Program-made: the position numbers and the translations under genes | Part shown: piece after piece, positions 5,227 to 5,534 of the stretch | Layout: each line of letters starts with the position of its first letter | Numbering within the stretch: position 1 is the stretch's first letter | The notes under the pieces: generated by a model | What the model was told of the DNA's origin: nothing | Seen by the model: only the letters and a program-made list of their open reading frames with translations | Database searches by the model: none | NCBI GenBank assembly: GCA_002419135.1 | Contig: DIFM01000044.1 | Coordinates: 1 to 5,534, forward strand | Direction: 5' to 3' | Source: Dehalococcoidia bacterium UBA5748 | GTDB taxonomy: Bacteria; Chloroflexota; Dehalococcoidia; Dehalococcoidales; UBA5627 | DNA length: 5,534 nt

Positions 5227-5534
5227 CTAGATATCCAGGTTCTTAACGCTCTTGGCATGTGCCTGAATGAAGGCTTTGCGGGGAGGCACCTCGCCGCCCA
5301 TCAGCATATTGAAGACCTCGTCCGATTTGGCGGCGTCTTCTATGTTGACTCTCAGCATAGTGCGCGTTTCCGGGTTCATTGTGGTATCCCATAACTGCTC
5401 GGCGCTCATTTCACCCAGACCCTTGTATCTTTGAATTTCTATTTTTTTAGATTCCCGCTTCATTTTTTGCATTATAATGTCTTTATCCGGGTCGGTATAA
5501 ACCCATTGAGAAGTCTTTCCGGACTTGATTTTAT
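5227..5534 (-). CDS. gyrB: DNA gyrase subunit B, C-terminal end (partial)
   Basis: GyrB is the ATPase and Toprim subunit of DNA gyrase, which introduces negative supercoils ahead of replication forks. The last 101 residues are visible and the rest continues past the right edge. Diagnostic features are IQRYKGLGEM, the stretch QLWDTTMNPETRTMLRV, and the family's typical ending PRKAFIQAHAKSVKNLDI before a TAG stop at 5227-5229. The frame stays open upstream of the internal Met codon at 5470-5472 (...SQWVYTDPDKDIIMQKMKRE), so that Met is not the start. The gene converges on nadD. Its sense strand has slightly more G than C. The identity is certain. Confidence 0.97.
   Translation of the reverse strand, partial: KIKSGKTSQWVYTDPDKDIIMQKMKRESKKIEIQRYKGLGEMSAEQLWDTTMNPETRTMLRVNIEDAAKSDEVFNMLMGGEVPPRKAFIQAHAKSVKNLDI

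Noticed and set aside
1..5534. CRISPR array, tRNA, rRNA, insertion sequence or toxin-antitoxin genes
   Set aside because: I searched by eye for regularly spaced repeats, cloverleaf-like segments, transposase motifs and paired small genes and found none.

Overview
The window covers 5.5 kb of a replication-initiation neighbourhood. The order is dnaA (truncated at the left edge) – intergenic region – AraC/GyrI-type regulator – small two-helix membrane protein – obgE – nadD, followed by the convergent 3' end of gyrB, which runs off the right edge. All genes point right except gyrB. Coding GC is close to 49% by hand count. The set dnaA–obg–nadD–gyrB, without dnaN or recF beside dnaA, matches my recollection of Dehalococcoides and related Dehalococcoidia (Chloroflexota). 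The GW-containing NadD motif also recalls Chloroflexota. This assignment is an inference from memory, not a search result.

Bases 1-1283 encode all but about the first 20 residues of DnaA. Bases 1284-1714 hold no gene. They contain a likely dnaA terminator, several short hairpins and repeats, and a very AT-rich core (about 77% AT at 1501-1620). On the + strand dnaA has more C than G, whereas the rightward genes beyond it have more G than C. The skew therefore changes sign in this gap, which makes it a candidate replication origin. Bases 1715-2614 encode an AraC-type DNA-binding domain fused to a GyrI-like ligand-binding domain. A strong internal ribosome binding site lies exactly at the domain boundary. 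A 9-bp-stem hairpin closes this gene.

A second promoter region (about 2681-2721) carries a perfect palindrome and shares an 11-mer with the region upstream of the regulator. It precedes a 120-residue membrane protein. That gene, obgE (ribosome-assembly/stringent-response GTPase) and nadD (NAD synthesis) have short gaps and no terminator between them, so they may form one operon. The nadD and gyrB genes converge on a 147-bp gap with only weak hairpins.

Most of the window is ordinary housekeeping DNA and I see no wholly new system. The points most worth checking are the altered DNA-recognition helix of DnaA together with the possible origin beside it, the internal start inside the regulator, the shared palindromic elements that might tie the regulator to the membrane protein/obgE/nadD transcript, and a lost aspartate in NadD.
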